This document shows, in pieces, positions 38,462 to 50,659 of a stretch of 64,000 nt of DNA. The translations under genes were made by a program, and so were the position numbers. Under the pieces are notes generated by a model that saw only the letters and a list, made by a program, of their open reading frames with translations, was not told the DNA's origin and did no database searches. The DNA lies in the NCBI GenBank assembly GCA_020091685.1, contig CM034601.1:6222429-6286428 (forward strand), read 5' to 3'. Numbering within the stretch: the stretch's first letter is position 1; the number at the start of each line of letters is the position of its first letter. Source of the DNA: Lutjanus erythropterus. Lineage: Eukaryota > Chordata > Actinopteri > Lutjaniformes > Lutjanidae.

Positions 38462-38714
38462 CAGTGTATCCCGAACGGTGTGCCCTGAGTCAACTCCAGA
38501 TGTGCCTTGGGATTTTGTGACAACCATGTTATTATTGCAAGATTTATAACTGAATTTCTGGGTAAATTCTACACCCTAAAAATCTCCTGTAAAATTCTTA
38601 CATCAAAGTGAACTCAGTTTTTGCCATTCATGCAGTTGCTAGATGATGGAAATTATTAGAGTGTGACACTTCTAAGTTGGTATGCCTCGGGCATAAAGAG
38701 TCTGAGAATCACTG
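38462..38714. mobile_element. hAT MITE with decayed 8-bp target-site duplication
   Basis: The left end CAGTGTATCCCGAACGGTGTG and the reverse-complemented right end CAGTGATTCTCAGAC are hAT-type CAGTG termini. Flanking octamers ATCTGCGT (38454-38461) and ATCTACAT (38715-38722) match at 6 of 8 positions, and both differences are G/A transitions. About 253 bp, noncoding. Confidence 0.8.
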
Positions 38715-39630
38715 ATCTACATCATATGACCTTTGATGAAGGAATGCCTCTAAAAACTAAAAGAACACACTTCAGAGAATAACACACTGACTAATTTCCA
38801 AAGATGATGGGAATATTATGTTTTCAAATGAAATGTTTACAAATCTCCTCTGATACCGATTGGTCATTAATAAGCTATAAACTGACTAAATCCAACTTAG
38901 CTATAAAACAGCAGGCATATTGTATATTGTATATAACAGAGGCTATTATTAGCTTTGTCAATTGTGGCAAAGCAGCCCCAGGATCATAATACAAGGGAGA
39001 GACAAGGAATAAGGATTTTCAAAACTTTCTTTTCATATGATACAAAATCTGTTGAGGTTATGTTGCAATGGGTGTGTTTAAGCCACACTTCTGGGTAAAA
39101 TTTCTGGACTAAAAAGCAACCAACAGTGATGATGCACTTCTTGTTCTCAAGTCAAAACCTCAACTCCAAAAGCAGGACTATTATCACAATATTCAGTGTG
39201 GTAATATGATATTTATAAGCAGACATATCCGTTAGATATCCGCACCCGTTGCAGAGCTCCCTCTGTTGTGAACCTGCGATTTTAATTAGCGGTGTCAATC
39301 ACAGGCTCCTGTAAACCAGCCAGGGACTTGTTGAGTCCAGGCTCGTTGATAAATTCAAAAATCGGTTTAATTGGTTCTCCTTTAAGCTTAGTTCTCGATG
39401 CCTGCCACACATATTAAACATATGGCCACGCCCTCTATTGTCCCCCTCTTGGTCTCTGGATGCAGCAGCAGCCTTTGGTGCTTTAAATAATGCAGGAGGG
39501 TTGAAATTTGTTCTGAAATTTTAATTGTGGTCTGGTCTGGGGATGTGCATTAGGGAGCAGGGTTGGAACAGTGGGCGGGGATGGACATAAGTGCTTTCCA
39601 ACTGCCTTAGGCTTCATTATGAGAGGAGGT
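38715..39630. other. Unannotated sequence
   Basis: No gene or recognised repeat. Confidence 0.45.
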
Positions 39631-39663
39631 GGGGGGGGGGGGGGTAAGGTAGGGCGGGCAGGG
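39631..39663 (+). other. G-quadruplex-forming motif
   Basis: A run of 14 G (39631-39644), then loops TAAGGTA, C and CA separating three GGG tracts. This fits the pattern of four G3+ tracts with loops of 1-7 bases. Whether it folds in the cell cannot be seen from sequence. Confidence 0.75.
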
Positions 39664-41094
39664 TGGTGAAAGTAAAAAAAGGCAAGTGCAGAAACAAAGA
39701 AAGTCTGGAAGGGTCTCCACTTACCGTCTTCCCAGGAGAGCTGTGTCCAAAGAGCTGCGTCTGCAAACTCCTCCTGCCCAAACCACCCCTGCCTACCACA
39801 GTATTGATCTGAGGATACGCACACCACCCACTAACAAAAAGTTCTGCAATCAAGTGCAATTATGCCACATTTATGACCACATGATGTCCGGTGCTGCAGT
39901 GATGCTCATCTGCTGCCATAATTCATAAGTAATGAGAAATAAATGCATCTGACCAAGAGGCAATGATCTTTGCCGCTGAATGATTTGACCACTGAAGCAG
40001 TTCTGATACTGAAATGCAATTGAAATTTTATAGAAAGGTGCTCAATTAAAAGATATTCCTACCCACTGGTTACAATTAAATTCCTGTTCATGAAGTGACA
40101 TGTCAGCCTGAGATAATTCTCATCCCCTAAAGAGTTTTGGCTTATCTGGCACGGGACTAAGAAAATTAATTATAAAGATTTTCATATGTAATATCAGCTA
40201 TCTGCATTTCCGACACAATACTGTATGTTAATTGCTTCTTCCACTCTGCAAATCTCACGTTTGAAAACAGATTGTCTGATGACATATTCTGACAATGAGG
40301 GCCTAATGCTTCGTTAACGTCTGCACAAATGCAGCACACTTCTTCACGCTGCAACAGTGTTTACCCATGCCTTCCCTGTCATGTTATTACTGCAAAGCAC
40401 TTAACCCTCATATGGACCCCATTCACCTATAAACCGCAATCATCTCAGCTGGAGTTTATGTAGCAGACTCAACAGTTAATGCTACTGTATAGAGCATATC
40501 AAAAATGACCTACATGTTCATTAAATTGTGTCCTTGGAGGCCCTCTCATCTGCAATGCAAACAAAACCCATTGTTGTTCTGTAAGCAGCTTATGTACAGA
40601 GGGGGAGCAGGGAGGGAGGAAGTGGGTGCTTGCATGCTCATATTAGTTTAATACACGCACAACTTAGTCTTTATGAGGATGCACTTCTATTTCTATATGG
40701 ACCCATAGAAGGAAATGCTTTTTCAATATCATTAAGTTGCACATTGTTGTAAAAGTTGGCCAAAGTTACAAATCTGATTATATAGCTAAATATGATGATG
40801 CTGCACATTTTTTAATATAGAGAACACATGCTTTATATTAGTCTAAATTAGAAAGTAAGGCTTTAACAGCTAAAAGTGCCCTGTCCCCACAAACTAAAAT
40901 CTACATGCACCATATTTCCTGACCACAGGAAATAACTATCAGTCCCATAATCTGGTCATTCAAGTTATCAAGGATGCATGCTGCTTAATAGCAGGATGAT
41001 CTCGATCTCGAGATATCACGTTTAGAAGAATGTGATAAACAACATAATGCATCCAGCCACAGCTCAGCACAGAGGCATAAAAAGCTGCTTAAAA
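39664..41094. other. Unique block, candidate conserved noncoding DNA at 39.9-40.3 kb
   Basis: No gene or repeat. 39900-40330 is AT-rich and non-repetitive, with closely spaced TCAATTAAAAG, ACAATTAAATT and AATTAATTATAAAG words resembling homeodomain sites. Conservation cannot be judged from one sequence. Confidence 0.35.
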
Positions 41095-41301
41095 GTGAAT
41101 AGTTTCTGGTTTCTTTATGGCTCTCCAGTAGTAAACAGAATATCTTTGGGTTGTGGACGAAACAAGACCTTCGAGGATGTCATCTTGGGCTTTGAGAAAC
41201 ATTGACCAACATTTATCATCATTTTCTGAAATTTTACAGACTAAACAACTTGGTTAATTGAGAAAATATTTGATAGATTAAATGTTAGTTTCAGCCTGAT
41301 G
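41095..41301 (-). mobile_element. hAT-type MITE, family Y copy 2 (inverted, truncated)
   Basis: The reverse complement carries AATGTTTCTCAAAGCCCAAG, GATGACATCCTCGAAGGTCT and TTTGATAGATTAAATG-type ends, aligning with copy 1 at 33211-33497. One end is missing. Confidence 0.68.
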
Positions 41302-42822
41302 GGCATCTGGAGAGCGTGTTGAACTTGCAAACCAAAATGAGAGCGTTCAATCTGTGGCTTTAATTTAAAAAATCAAACAAAATTATCAGAGTGATTCCTG
41401 CCAGTTATCTGAAATGTGCTAAAGGCATTAAATAATATCTGTTTTTATCCAAATCAAAGTTGAACACAACTGTGCTACACAACTTACAGAAGCCAGTGGA
41501 AAAAGGTTTGTCATTAAATGTGTAAAGAACTGACCTCCATGCGCTTGAAGATTTAATCTTCAAGGCTGTTGTAATTGTAAAAACCCAAAAGTGAGTTCAG
41601 AGTTGCTGAGGCAACAAATCTTGTTTTTGCTGCCTGGTTTGAATGCACTCATTTAGGATTTCTAGGTAACAATCAATAGAAGGGAAGGTGTCTACGTAGT
41701 GAGGTCGACCACACTTAACTATCTTCAACAATCATTCTCATGGCAAATGCATCATTTTTCCTGAGTTATTTTATTTATTTGTTTTTTTATTTCGCTGGAA
41801 ACACAAGTTGCATTTATAGATTACATTGCTCTTTAAAAAATCTTAGGACACAACCCAAGTACCAGTGATGTCCAGAGGCTCAATCTGGCCGATAACCTTT
41901 GACACATCATTCCCCTTTTCCCCATAACATTCCCTGTTCTTTCCACAGGCTACACCAAGACTGTGAAAATATTACTTTCTTTTACATGAATTTCCATCAG
42001 CTATTGCTCTTGAGACAACATCAAATGACAAAGAAGCTCCCCAAACACAAAGAAATGAGATCAAAGAGTTTATATTGTTGGGATTATGGCTAGAAAAACC
42101 TGCTTTGTTGTCAAAGAGATGAAACACACCATTTTCTTTCCCAGCACTGTTTAAATGCCCTGTAGCAAGGCAGTGTCCTCGGGCGCCGTAGCAGAGATGC
42201 TCAGTGACCATCAGTGCAAGCCTGTGGTTCTATCGGGCATCAAATAAACAGTAAATGAAGCAGGGCATTGCAGAGTGTTTTGGGATACATAAAGTCTTTT
42301 AAAAAGCAAAACCTTTTTAAAGAGAAATCAAGTATTTATGGATGTTAAATAGAGCAGCAAAGAGGCACAATAGCTATTAGAAATAGCAGGGAGCCAGCTC
42401 CAGCTGCATAAGGGAAATGCATCCATTTGTAACTGCAGAATATCCTTCACTTCATACATGATTGATACTGGTATTTAGGGCTGATAATATGGACGATCCC
42501 ATTCCCAAATGCTGGGAGCAATCAATGGCAGAGAAGATGAGAGGCAATAATGACTGGCCTGCATGATGAGGTTAACCCCGCTGCCCTGTCTCAGGCCATA
42601 AAATAAAAATAAGGGGACCGAGCACATACCCCCCAGTGCCATTAGCCTTGATCATTCAGCACACATCCCGATAACTCCAGCAATCCTCATGAAATGATCG
42701 GGACACAATTACACAAGAATTTCAGCCCAGAGCCACTTCAATGAGACTTTACATGTGAGCACCGTTTCCTCAGAAAGTCGTCCGTGCTTTTTAAATAATT
42801 TTTGAATATGTAGCCAGTTGTT
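41302..42822. other. Unannotated sequence
   Basis: No gene supported. 42480-42740 lacks repeat signatures and is another reasonable candidate for a conservation test. Confidence 0.4.
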
Positions 42823-42936
42823 ATAGACGACACATGCTTCCAGCGGCTACACATTTGATTTTCCTACACAAACAAGCTTGTGAGGAAAGATGCACGTTGT
42901 GGATAAAGCCTGGCTCTATCTTGCTGTGTTCTGACC
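42823..42936 (+). repeat. Diverged local duplication, copy 1
   Basis: Aligns with 44223-44345. Shared blocks in order: TAGA..., ACAT.TGATTT.CCT, CACAAACAAGCTTGTGA (interrupted by one substitution upstream), GAAAGAT, AAGC.TGGCT and TTCTGACC. The core holds the palindrome ACAAGCTTGT. Confidence 0.68.
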
Positions 42937-43142
42937 ATTTCAATGAGGAAGTATAAATAAAGGGACTGTGGAATATATTTTTTTAATAACTGGTGTACTT
43001 ATTAAAAGAATTCTTGTGACAATATGTGCTGGTGAGAAAGGCTGAAAGAGCGGTTGGTTGAACATGTTTCAGCTCTTGTTTTTTAGCTGTGTGACTGTAA
43101 CCAGAGCAATGCAACAGCAGCAGGCTGTAAACTTCACAAACC

Positions 43143-43145
43143 TAA
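43143..43145 (+). repeat. TAA target-site duplication, left copy
   Basis: TAA directly precedes the left terminus at 43146 and is repeated at 43771-43773. Confidence 0.6.
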
Positions 43146-43770
43146 GGGTACGTTCACGCTGGAGGCAAAAGTGGCTCAAATCTGATGTTTTTGCTCAAAT
43201 ATAACTCAGATCTGTTTTTTTTAAATGCCAGTGTGGCATTAAATGGCCCAAATTACATGGAATGGAATTTTTTGCAATGCAACCTCAGTGTTAACAGTCA
43301 TATTGGAGTTCATGTGCCTTTTTATGCCTAAGGTATTTTGCTGCCCTTTAACCTCCTGAAATTTTGGATAAAATCTGTTTCTGTGAAGCCCTTCACATCA
43401 CAAACCCACCACTCTTGGCTCTAATTCTGCACTGACACACACTTCCATACAGAAGTAGCAGCTATTGCTCCACAAAAAAGCCCAAATCAACAATCTGGTC
43501 CTCTTTCTCCTCGTTCTTCCACTGCACATCAACTCCTAAATGAAACTGTAAACGCTGACTTCAGTGGCTCCATATTTACCGTCATACGACGGCGTGCTGC
43601 ATGTGAACTCTTTGTTATTGTTCTTTTTCACATGGGGGTCATTTCAGACAAGTTCACAATGGAATCTGATTTTGGCCACATTTTAAAGATAGTCTGAACA
43701 GCCAAACAACATATCTGATCTGAGGAATAAATCAGAATTGAGCACTAAGGCAGGCAGTGTGAACGTAGCC
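43146..43770. mobile_element. PIF/Harbinger-like MITE
   Basis: The left end GGGTACGTTCACGCTGGAGG and the reverse-complemented right end GGCTACGTTCACACTGCCTG agree over most of 20 bases. TAA flanks both sides, the 3-bp duplication typical of PIF/Harbinger. The interior near both ends has CTCAAATCTGAT and ATCTGATCTGAGGAATAAAT. 625 bp without coding capacity. Confidence 0.8.
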
Positions 43771-44222
43771 TAAAAATCACCACAAATGACAAATCTAACT
43801 GTGATAATGCATCACCTACCCCTTTTCAAATGTATTTATTTATTTATTTGGTGCAGTGTATTATTACTTTTTTTGTTGTTGTTTTCGTGTGCACCCCAGG
43901 AAGACTGCTGTCCACTTTGTGGAAGCTAATGGGAATCCAAATAAAAAATAAGGAAAGAAGAATCAACCTTATCCATTTCTGTCAGCCACTCAAGCCACCC
44001 CAGCGCTCTACAGAGCATGAAAAGCAGGTGACACTCTGAAGTGGCTACAGAGCATCACCTGCACTGCACGCTCCGATCTTATACCGATCTTATACCTGAA
44101 CTACGAGCAGGAGAACGGACACTTAAACTTTCTCACTTTCTTTTTCACATCACAGATAATGAAGGAAGGCATGAGTCGGAACTAGCTCACGTCCATGGTG
44201 GCCGATAAAGGATTTTAGTGTG

Positions 44223-44345
44223 TAGAGCAGACTACACGGGCTTCTGAGAGCGAGACATCTGATTTGCCTTCACAAACAAGCTTGTGAAGAAAGATTCATA
44301 CTATGAATGAAGCATGGCTTGTAACTGAGGAGTTGTATTCTGACC
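44223..44345 (+). repeat. Diverged local duplication, copy 2
   Basis: Partner of 42823-42936 in the same orientation, about 1.4 kb away. The most conserved part is CACAAACAAGCTTGTGA (44270-44286). Confidence 0.68.
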
Positions 44346-44705
44346 TCAGGATGCGGCGTGAATGAATAACCCAATTAATCAGGAGGGCTGGTAAACATGA
44401 CTTTATGAATAGATAAAGAGTGAATTTAAAAACATGCGTGGTGGAGGCCCTTCAGAGAGTAGATGATATCACACAGAGGTTAAGTTCAGCAAGGCCTGCT
44501 GATGGCAGAGTGGATCAATTATGTGTTCTGTAGCTGCTGAGGTCCAAGGACAGATAAATAACTCTGATGTTTGGTTCTTCTTTATTACATCAGTTTAGTA
44601 ATGAAAATTAGATGTATAGGCTACAACAAGCTCAACAACCAAATAACAACCAAAGCACTGAATATAAAAGAAGTCAAACATATAGCTTCTCTGTCTTTAC
44701 AATTT

Positions 44706-44780
44706 CATTTAGCAGATGCTTTTATCCAAAGCAACGTACATCTGAGAGTTGATACAACACAAGCAAAGTATTACATGGTG
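44706..44780 (+). repeat. ATTTAGCAGATGCTTTTATCC repeat, copy 2
   Basis: CATTTAGCAGATGCTTTTAT followed by CCAAAGCAACGTACA is a clear copy of the repeat also found at 12520-12620. The open frame at 44571-44789 runs into it and is not a gene. Confidence 0.72.
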
Positions 44781-44990
44781 AAACTTTGACCCAACTCTAC
44801 TGGGTTGAAACTCAGGTGAAACTACGTTGTAATTGAGTTGCATGGTGTAAAACCCTCTGCAATGCAGCTGAAACTCAGCAGCAAGAGTTGCAGACCTCTC
44901 AACTTTGTCAAACTAGTTTCTCACAACAGTCAGTGAAATGTGTCATATGATGACATCAAACTATGATGCACTCTTTGATGCACATTGTCA

Positions 44991-45023
44991 TCAGTTAAAA
45001 TCAATCCAACTGATTTTAACTGA
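44991..45023. other. Perfect 13-bp inverted repeat with 7-base loop
   Basis: TCAGTTAAAATCA (44991-45003) and TGATTTTAACTGA (45011-45023) are exact complements around ATCCAAC. Pairing extends further if a three-base bulge is allowed (TTGTCA on the left against TGACAAC on the right). It could be cruciform-prone DNA or the remnant of an inverted-repeat element. No microRNA family is recognised. Confidence 0.8.
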
Positions 45024-45402
45024 CAACGGCTTATCACCAAAATGAACAAAACAATAAAGCAAAAGATGGTCTTTTAGACCCTTCAGATGAAAATTACTCT
45101 CAGACTTCATGCAAACGAGATAGGAAAAGTGTGTTTACATTTCAGTCAGCAGCTAACTAACATTACTACTTGATGAGTTGTCGCTATGCTTTAATATAAA
45201 GATTTGATGAGAATCTGAGCTGTTAACTAAAATACCATCAAATGTCAAGATAAAATTTCAATACTGATGTCAGAGGTGGACAACAAAGAGCTATTTGTAA
45301 GCCCAGTGCGTTGCTTTCTGTCGCTAACGGGCGGTAACAAAATGTCAGTATCTGATGAGTTGGGAATGAAAAAAAGGAGGAAACCAGGTGACGTAATGTA
45401 AT

Positions 45403-45665
45403 GAGCGAGAAAGGGTGGAGGTCAGGGTGGACAGATGTTTCAAACACACTCACACTTTCACCCAGAAGACTGCTGTTCATGTCTGTCATGTGTGAGACCA
45501 AAAATAACGCTGGTGTACGAATGAAACTGAATCTGCGTGACTAACTTAACTCATGTAACTAAAACACTTAATTTAACACAAATAATGATCTTTTCCTAAA
45601 ACTAACCGATAAGTTTTTTTGTCTTAACCTAACCAAACTGCGACTGTCACAACATTAACCATGTT
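45403..45665 (-). repeat. Interspersed repeat, family J copy 2 (inverted)
   Basis: The reverse complement contains CAGCAGTCTTCTGGGTGAAA and AGTTTTAGGAAAAGATCATT. The first aligns with 11811-11930 and the second with 60830-61140. Confidence 0.62.
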
Positions 45666-48600
45666 ATGACAAAGGAAGTCATTGACAAATTACCTGTTCT
45701 GTCATTTAGATGTGATCAGGTCCACCTTATCTCTGACTTCTCACTTCTTCAGGAGTGATTCAAGCTAGATTAACAAAACTACAGGGCATAAAATAAAAAA
45801 AAATGGCTTCTGATGGCCCAAACAGCGTGTCCCAAGCTGGAAACCAAATGCACAAGATGAAAGAAGAAGCTGGTGGCTGGTGTAGAAAAAAAAATGCATG
45901 TTTGAAAAAGTACCTTTATAGAAACTGACTGAGATTTTTCTCCCACACCATCAAAGTACCATTTACATTTTTTTTTTTTTTTTTTTGCTGCAACTGACAG
46001 CGGAGCCCTGACACTGCATAAACAAAAAATATCCGAGGCAGAATTTCGAGCCCTGGTCTTCAAAATGAAAATTAATAAGCAGTGTTTAAGACCGCCTTCG
46101 GGGGAGCCAAAACAAAAACCGTTGAAGCAAAGTGAAACATTGCTTTGAACACAGATCAGCAGCATGAAGAAAGTAGGAGAGCCTCATTTGTACAAAAATT
46201 AAAATAATCTTAAGAATCACCTAATTATTGATAATCAATACAAACTTCAACCCTCGCAGGCTGCTGGCATTCAGCTTCTCACTGCAGCTAATAAGATGCT
46301 CAATGGACCTTAACCAGCAATATGCACGAAAAACAAGGCAGAAAAGGATGGCAGGACGGCCGTGGGTACTTGTCTACTGCTGTGAATCAGCAGAACAGAG
46401 AGAATCCCCTGTTGTCTCTTTGAGGCCTCACATTAGCTGATGAACAGGCTCTAGCTGTTTTTACTAATCATAATCTGCATAATGCACTATTGTCTGCAGG
46501 GAACAAATCACTAACACAGGACATTCAAACCAAACTAGATCTGTATCACATTCATCTACTCATATCACACTGTTGAATTGGGCATTGAGGCAAGTCATTA
46601 CTCAGCTGTTTTATTCATTTCTCTGTTGTATACACAGACAGAGCACACAACAGTACACAGTGTACACTGTAATTTAGCCCTGCACTAAAGTTGCAAGAGA
46701 ACAGTCCCTATTGTGGGACGGGTCACTTTCCAGCAGCACTAGCTCCTACACTTTTATATTATGGCTGCATTACAGTATAGAATGATGCAAAAATTTTTTC
46801 AAAACTTCAAGTGTGGTCATTTGAGTAATTGTCTTGGACTTGAAAACGCTCCTGACCAACAGAAGACATCATACAGCAGTTTTTGCAGGCCTCTGTGCTA
46901 CTGCCATGGACTGTGTAATAAACGGTGGACAAAGCATCGATGTTGTAGTTGTGAGGTCAAATATTATTAATTGTTCTTTCAGTAAAATCAGTGGATAGAC
47001 TATTAAATAACAATTCAGTCAACTTTAATGTTGACCGCAAGTAGAAAAATCATGTTTTTTCATTCCTATTAGCTGCTACTAAGTAGGAAAAGTCTACAGT
47101 TTAATAAAGCAGATTTTCTTAAGCAGTTTTACTAATTAGGAAGTTAAACATAATAAGCCTCCACCCTTTACTTTCACCCTTATTATAAGGATAATTATAA
47201 TTTTTGGAGAGTTAACTTAATTGCAAATGTGCTGGGAAAAACGTCATTAATCAAACACTTTCTTCATAAAGTTTAACACAATTTGTTAATTAAGTGCTCA
47301 GTAAATTTATTATTTTGAGTTATTAGACATAAAACCAGGCGTAAATTGCATATGCAGTATGGTAATTATTCAAGATTAGTTTATTTAAACGAAACAGCAC
47401 CACGAAATTAAGCATATAACAACATATAAATCTACATGCTGAGAGAGGACCAACAAATACATAATTTTTCTAATCATGCTAACAATTGAATTATGCCATG
47501 ATGACTAAAATGTTGTATGTTTGCCTGCGAGCAAGTAATGTTTTCGTGTTTGTACTCACACAAACATGTTTAGCAGTTCATTACCAGCTGTTTGATCGCA
47601 CTCAAACAACACAAACACGGGCTGAGGTCAGAGTCCTCTTTCCATTACAGTAAAGCCAGACACGTACAGTTGGTCCACTGACCCAGATCACGACCCCAAT
47701 TGCCCAGTTGGTCGACTGCAGCCGAGTCTCCCTCACTTACACCAGCAGCAGTATGTGTACATTAGAGTGAAAGACGTATCAGTTTACTCAACTCTCAACT
47801 TCACCAGAGAAAGCAATCCTGTTAGTGGTCCCAGAAGCTCGGAGCACTCGCAGAGTAAGGATTTCACAGCTCTTTGATTACTCTGGAAAATATCTCTGCA
47901 AAATCGATAGCGTGGATGCCTGGCTGGTGGCTGGACCCCCGTATCTATTACCATAACATCAGTCTCCAGGTAAAATCTGACTCCTGCTGTGGGCTCTGAT
48001 AAAGTCTGCCAGCAGGGTTCGGTTTCCTGTCTTTTCATCAAAGTCTGCTGGACGATATTTACTGCACCATCCCTCAAGCCTAACAACCTGCACACGCCCA
48101 AACAACGGAATCGACAAACATATTAATTGTGTTTACCCTGTGCAGAGTAATGGATAGAGAGAGACACCTCACTGCAAAAGTTTGGGGGTAGAAGCCCAAA
48201 TGATTGGCAGAAAAGATTTCAAAATCAGGACTCCGGTTGGCGCTCGATGTCAGAAAGATGGATGAGAATAAGCTTCTGTAATAGACTGGCATCCTGCCTC
48301 GGGGGAAGGACTGGTAAACCTTCGCTGCCTCACACCGCAGAAACAGGAGATGAGCTGCTGGTTTCTGAGCCAATGGCTCCAACAAAGCTTACACAGCCGA
48401 GCCATCATTAAGATATCAAATTCAAAGGTTCTCATTGTAGTTTGGCGAGTTGTTGACTTGGAATTTAGATTTCTATCACTTGTGTTTTTCGACAAGGTAA
48501 GGTCATTTAAAAGCCAACATGAGCAGTGTTTTTATGTGATTATAGTGTCTTTTAAATCATTCTGATGGCACAAGATTTTATTGGCAGAAGAATAAGACAA

Positions 48601-48932
48601 TCCCAGAGGAAATAGGTGCTTTCATTACATTCATCTCAGTCTCCCCTGATGGGATATGTAGAGGGAGAAGGGTAACAGCATGCACTGTTTCCTGCCACAG
48701 TGCCAGTTTTAATATGGCCACTAGGGGTCACCAAACCCAGAAATGATGAAATCCTGCAATATAGTGGCTTTAGTCTACATGGTCAGGATTTACAGCAGCA
48801 TGGATGGGACAAGATAACAATCAAATAAAAACAAAGACAAGACGGTACAAAAGAATGCTATATCATAAATCTTCACAGAGAGTGCATCTGAAACATTTAA
48901 TGCAGCCTGAAGCAAGAAAACGATGAAAAGGC
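45666..48932. other. Unannotated sequence
   Basis: No gene supported. A 19-base T-run lies at 45968-45986. TTTATTTAAACGAAACAGCA near 47382 weakly resembles a known fish repeat. Frames at 47784-48385 are unremarkable. Confidence 0.45.
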
Positions 48933-49115
48933 TTAAAGGGACATTTCACTCCACTCTGGTCTGCAGTGCTCTTTACCCCTCTAGATAGTTTTGGTGTGAG
49001 TTGCAAAGTTTTGGAAATATTGGCCATAGAGGTGTCTGCCTTCTCCCCAATATAATGGGACTAAATGGCTTGTGGTGCTCAAACTGCTAAAAAAAAAATG
49101 CATGTGCACTGAACA
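48933..49115 (+). repeat. TTAAAGGG-type MITE, left part
   Basis: TTAAAGGGACATTTCACTCC, GATAGTTTTGGTGTGAGTTG, GGCCATAGAGGTGTCTGCCT and GGCTTGTGGTGCTCAAACTG follow the order of a common fish MITE. Its right terminus is missing. Confidence 0.62.
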
Positions 49116-50659
49116 ATATATCCAAAAAGATATATACTGCTGTTTATTTACACAAAAGTCAGTCCCTTTTTGGGGATTTTGGGGATTTTTTTTTTTTTTT
49201 AATTGTTGTGGCCAGTTGATGCATGTTATAAGTTTTTTTTAGCAGTTTTTGCAATGAATTCATGGGAGCAAGTGAAAGTTGTCACAAAAACTCCATTCTT
49301 CCATGAAGAATAAACCTGCAATCTGTTATGAGTGTTCAAAGTAACCTTACTGAAAAGGCTCAGAGGCTCAGAATTACAAAAATTCAAACAATTCTTTTTT
49401 TCTTTTTTTTTTATGTAGTGCACCTTGGGGTTATTCCACAAAGAAGCAAGATCTTTTTAGAGCTCAAACTCAGTTAAAACAGCAGCACAAACTTCTAATA
49501 TAACAGTTCACAGGCCATTGTAAAATGCCAATTAAAAAAAAACAAACTTTGTGTTCTTTTCAGTTAATAAATAGTAAAACATGCATGGGGGACTGCTATG
49601 ATTATGCAAAGTAACAAAGTCATTTACGATTTGCAACTTCCTGGAGGGACTGAAAAGTATATTAAACAACTGTACACATTTTAGTTATGTAATGCATTGT
49701 ATGTGATTTTGGACGCAGCGTATGTGTATTTTTAAGTGAATACATTTTGCATTCTACACCCCTGTGTTGTGATGGAGGGCGGGGGTGTAGTCTGCAAGTC
49801 CTCGTTGATGTTGTCAGTGTATGACACAGATAATGAAGGGGCTGCGCACTCAAACCTCAAGGTGATGCCTCGTGCTCATTTTTTTTTCATATTGAATCTA
49901 ATGAATAACAACATACAGTAACATGTGCTGCACCAGTGTCACGATACTCCTCTATGCTCTTCCTGCCTCCCGATGAGTGTAATTACTGGCAACACTGTTT
50001 CTTCAAACTTGAGACTCTACTGATCAATGTGTCCTGATCATTAACTGGCAACTGTTACCCACCTTTGAGGCCATTTAATTGGCAGTTTAGGGGTGTATTG
50101 CACATTCAAGTATGACAACCAAGGCATGCTCTGGTGGTCAAGCAGTCTCAGCCACACACCACATAGCTACTGCACAACTACAACTGCCGCATCTCATTTC
50201 TACTGTCTCACAGCATGTTTCCTGTCACTTTAAACTGTCAAGCCTGCTAATAATGGCACTCAATCATTGGATGAGTGAATGCTGTAATGAGTGAGAGTGA
50301 AGACCAGTGGAGACAGCCCAATGGACCATGCCGTCTGCATCCCCACAAACAGCAACAACCCCTCCCCAAACACAGGACAGAGGACAAATAGGACTTGTTT
50401 TATGTACATACAGAAGCTGTTTCCAACAGCACCATATGTATTCACCAGGAGCCACATTCAGGTCAGTGACTCAGACAGCTCTTCCTCACCTTATATTGAG
50501 TGATGCTCATGTTTACGGTGGTAAGTCTATCTTTGAAACTCTGTGTGATAGTGTCGCATAACAGTTCCAACAAGTCCTCGAAAAGACAAGATGGCTTCCA
50601 AAATGACTGCAAAATAACATCTGCCACCTCTATGGTTAATGTTCTGTTACAGTAACTAT
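49116..50659. other. Unannotated sequence
   Basis: No gene supported. T-runs near 49187-49201 and 49395-49412. Confidence 0.45.

Noticed and set aside
47380-47470. Possible fish repeat with TTTATTTAAACGAAACAGCA
   Set aside because: Similarity to the remembered consensus is too weak and no second copy was found in the window.
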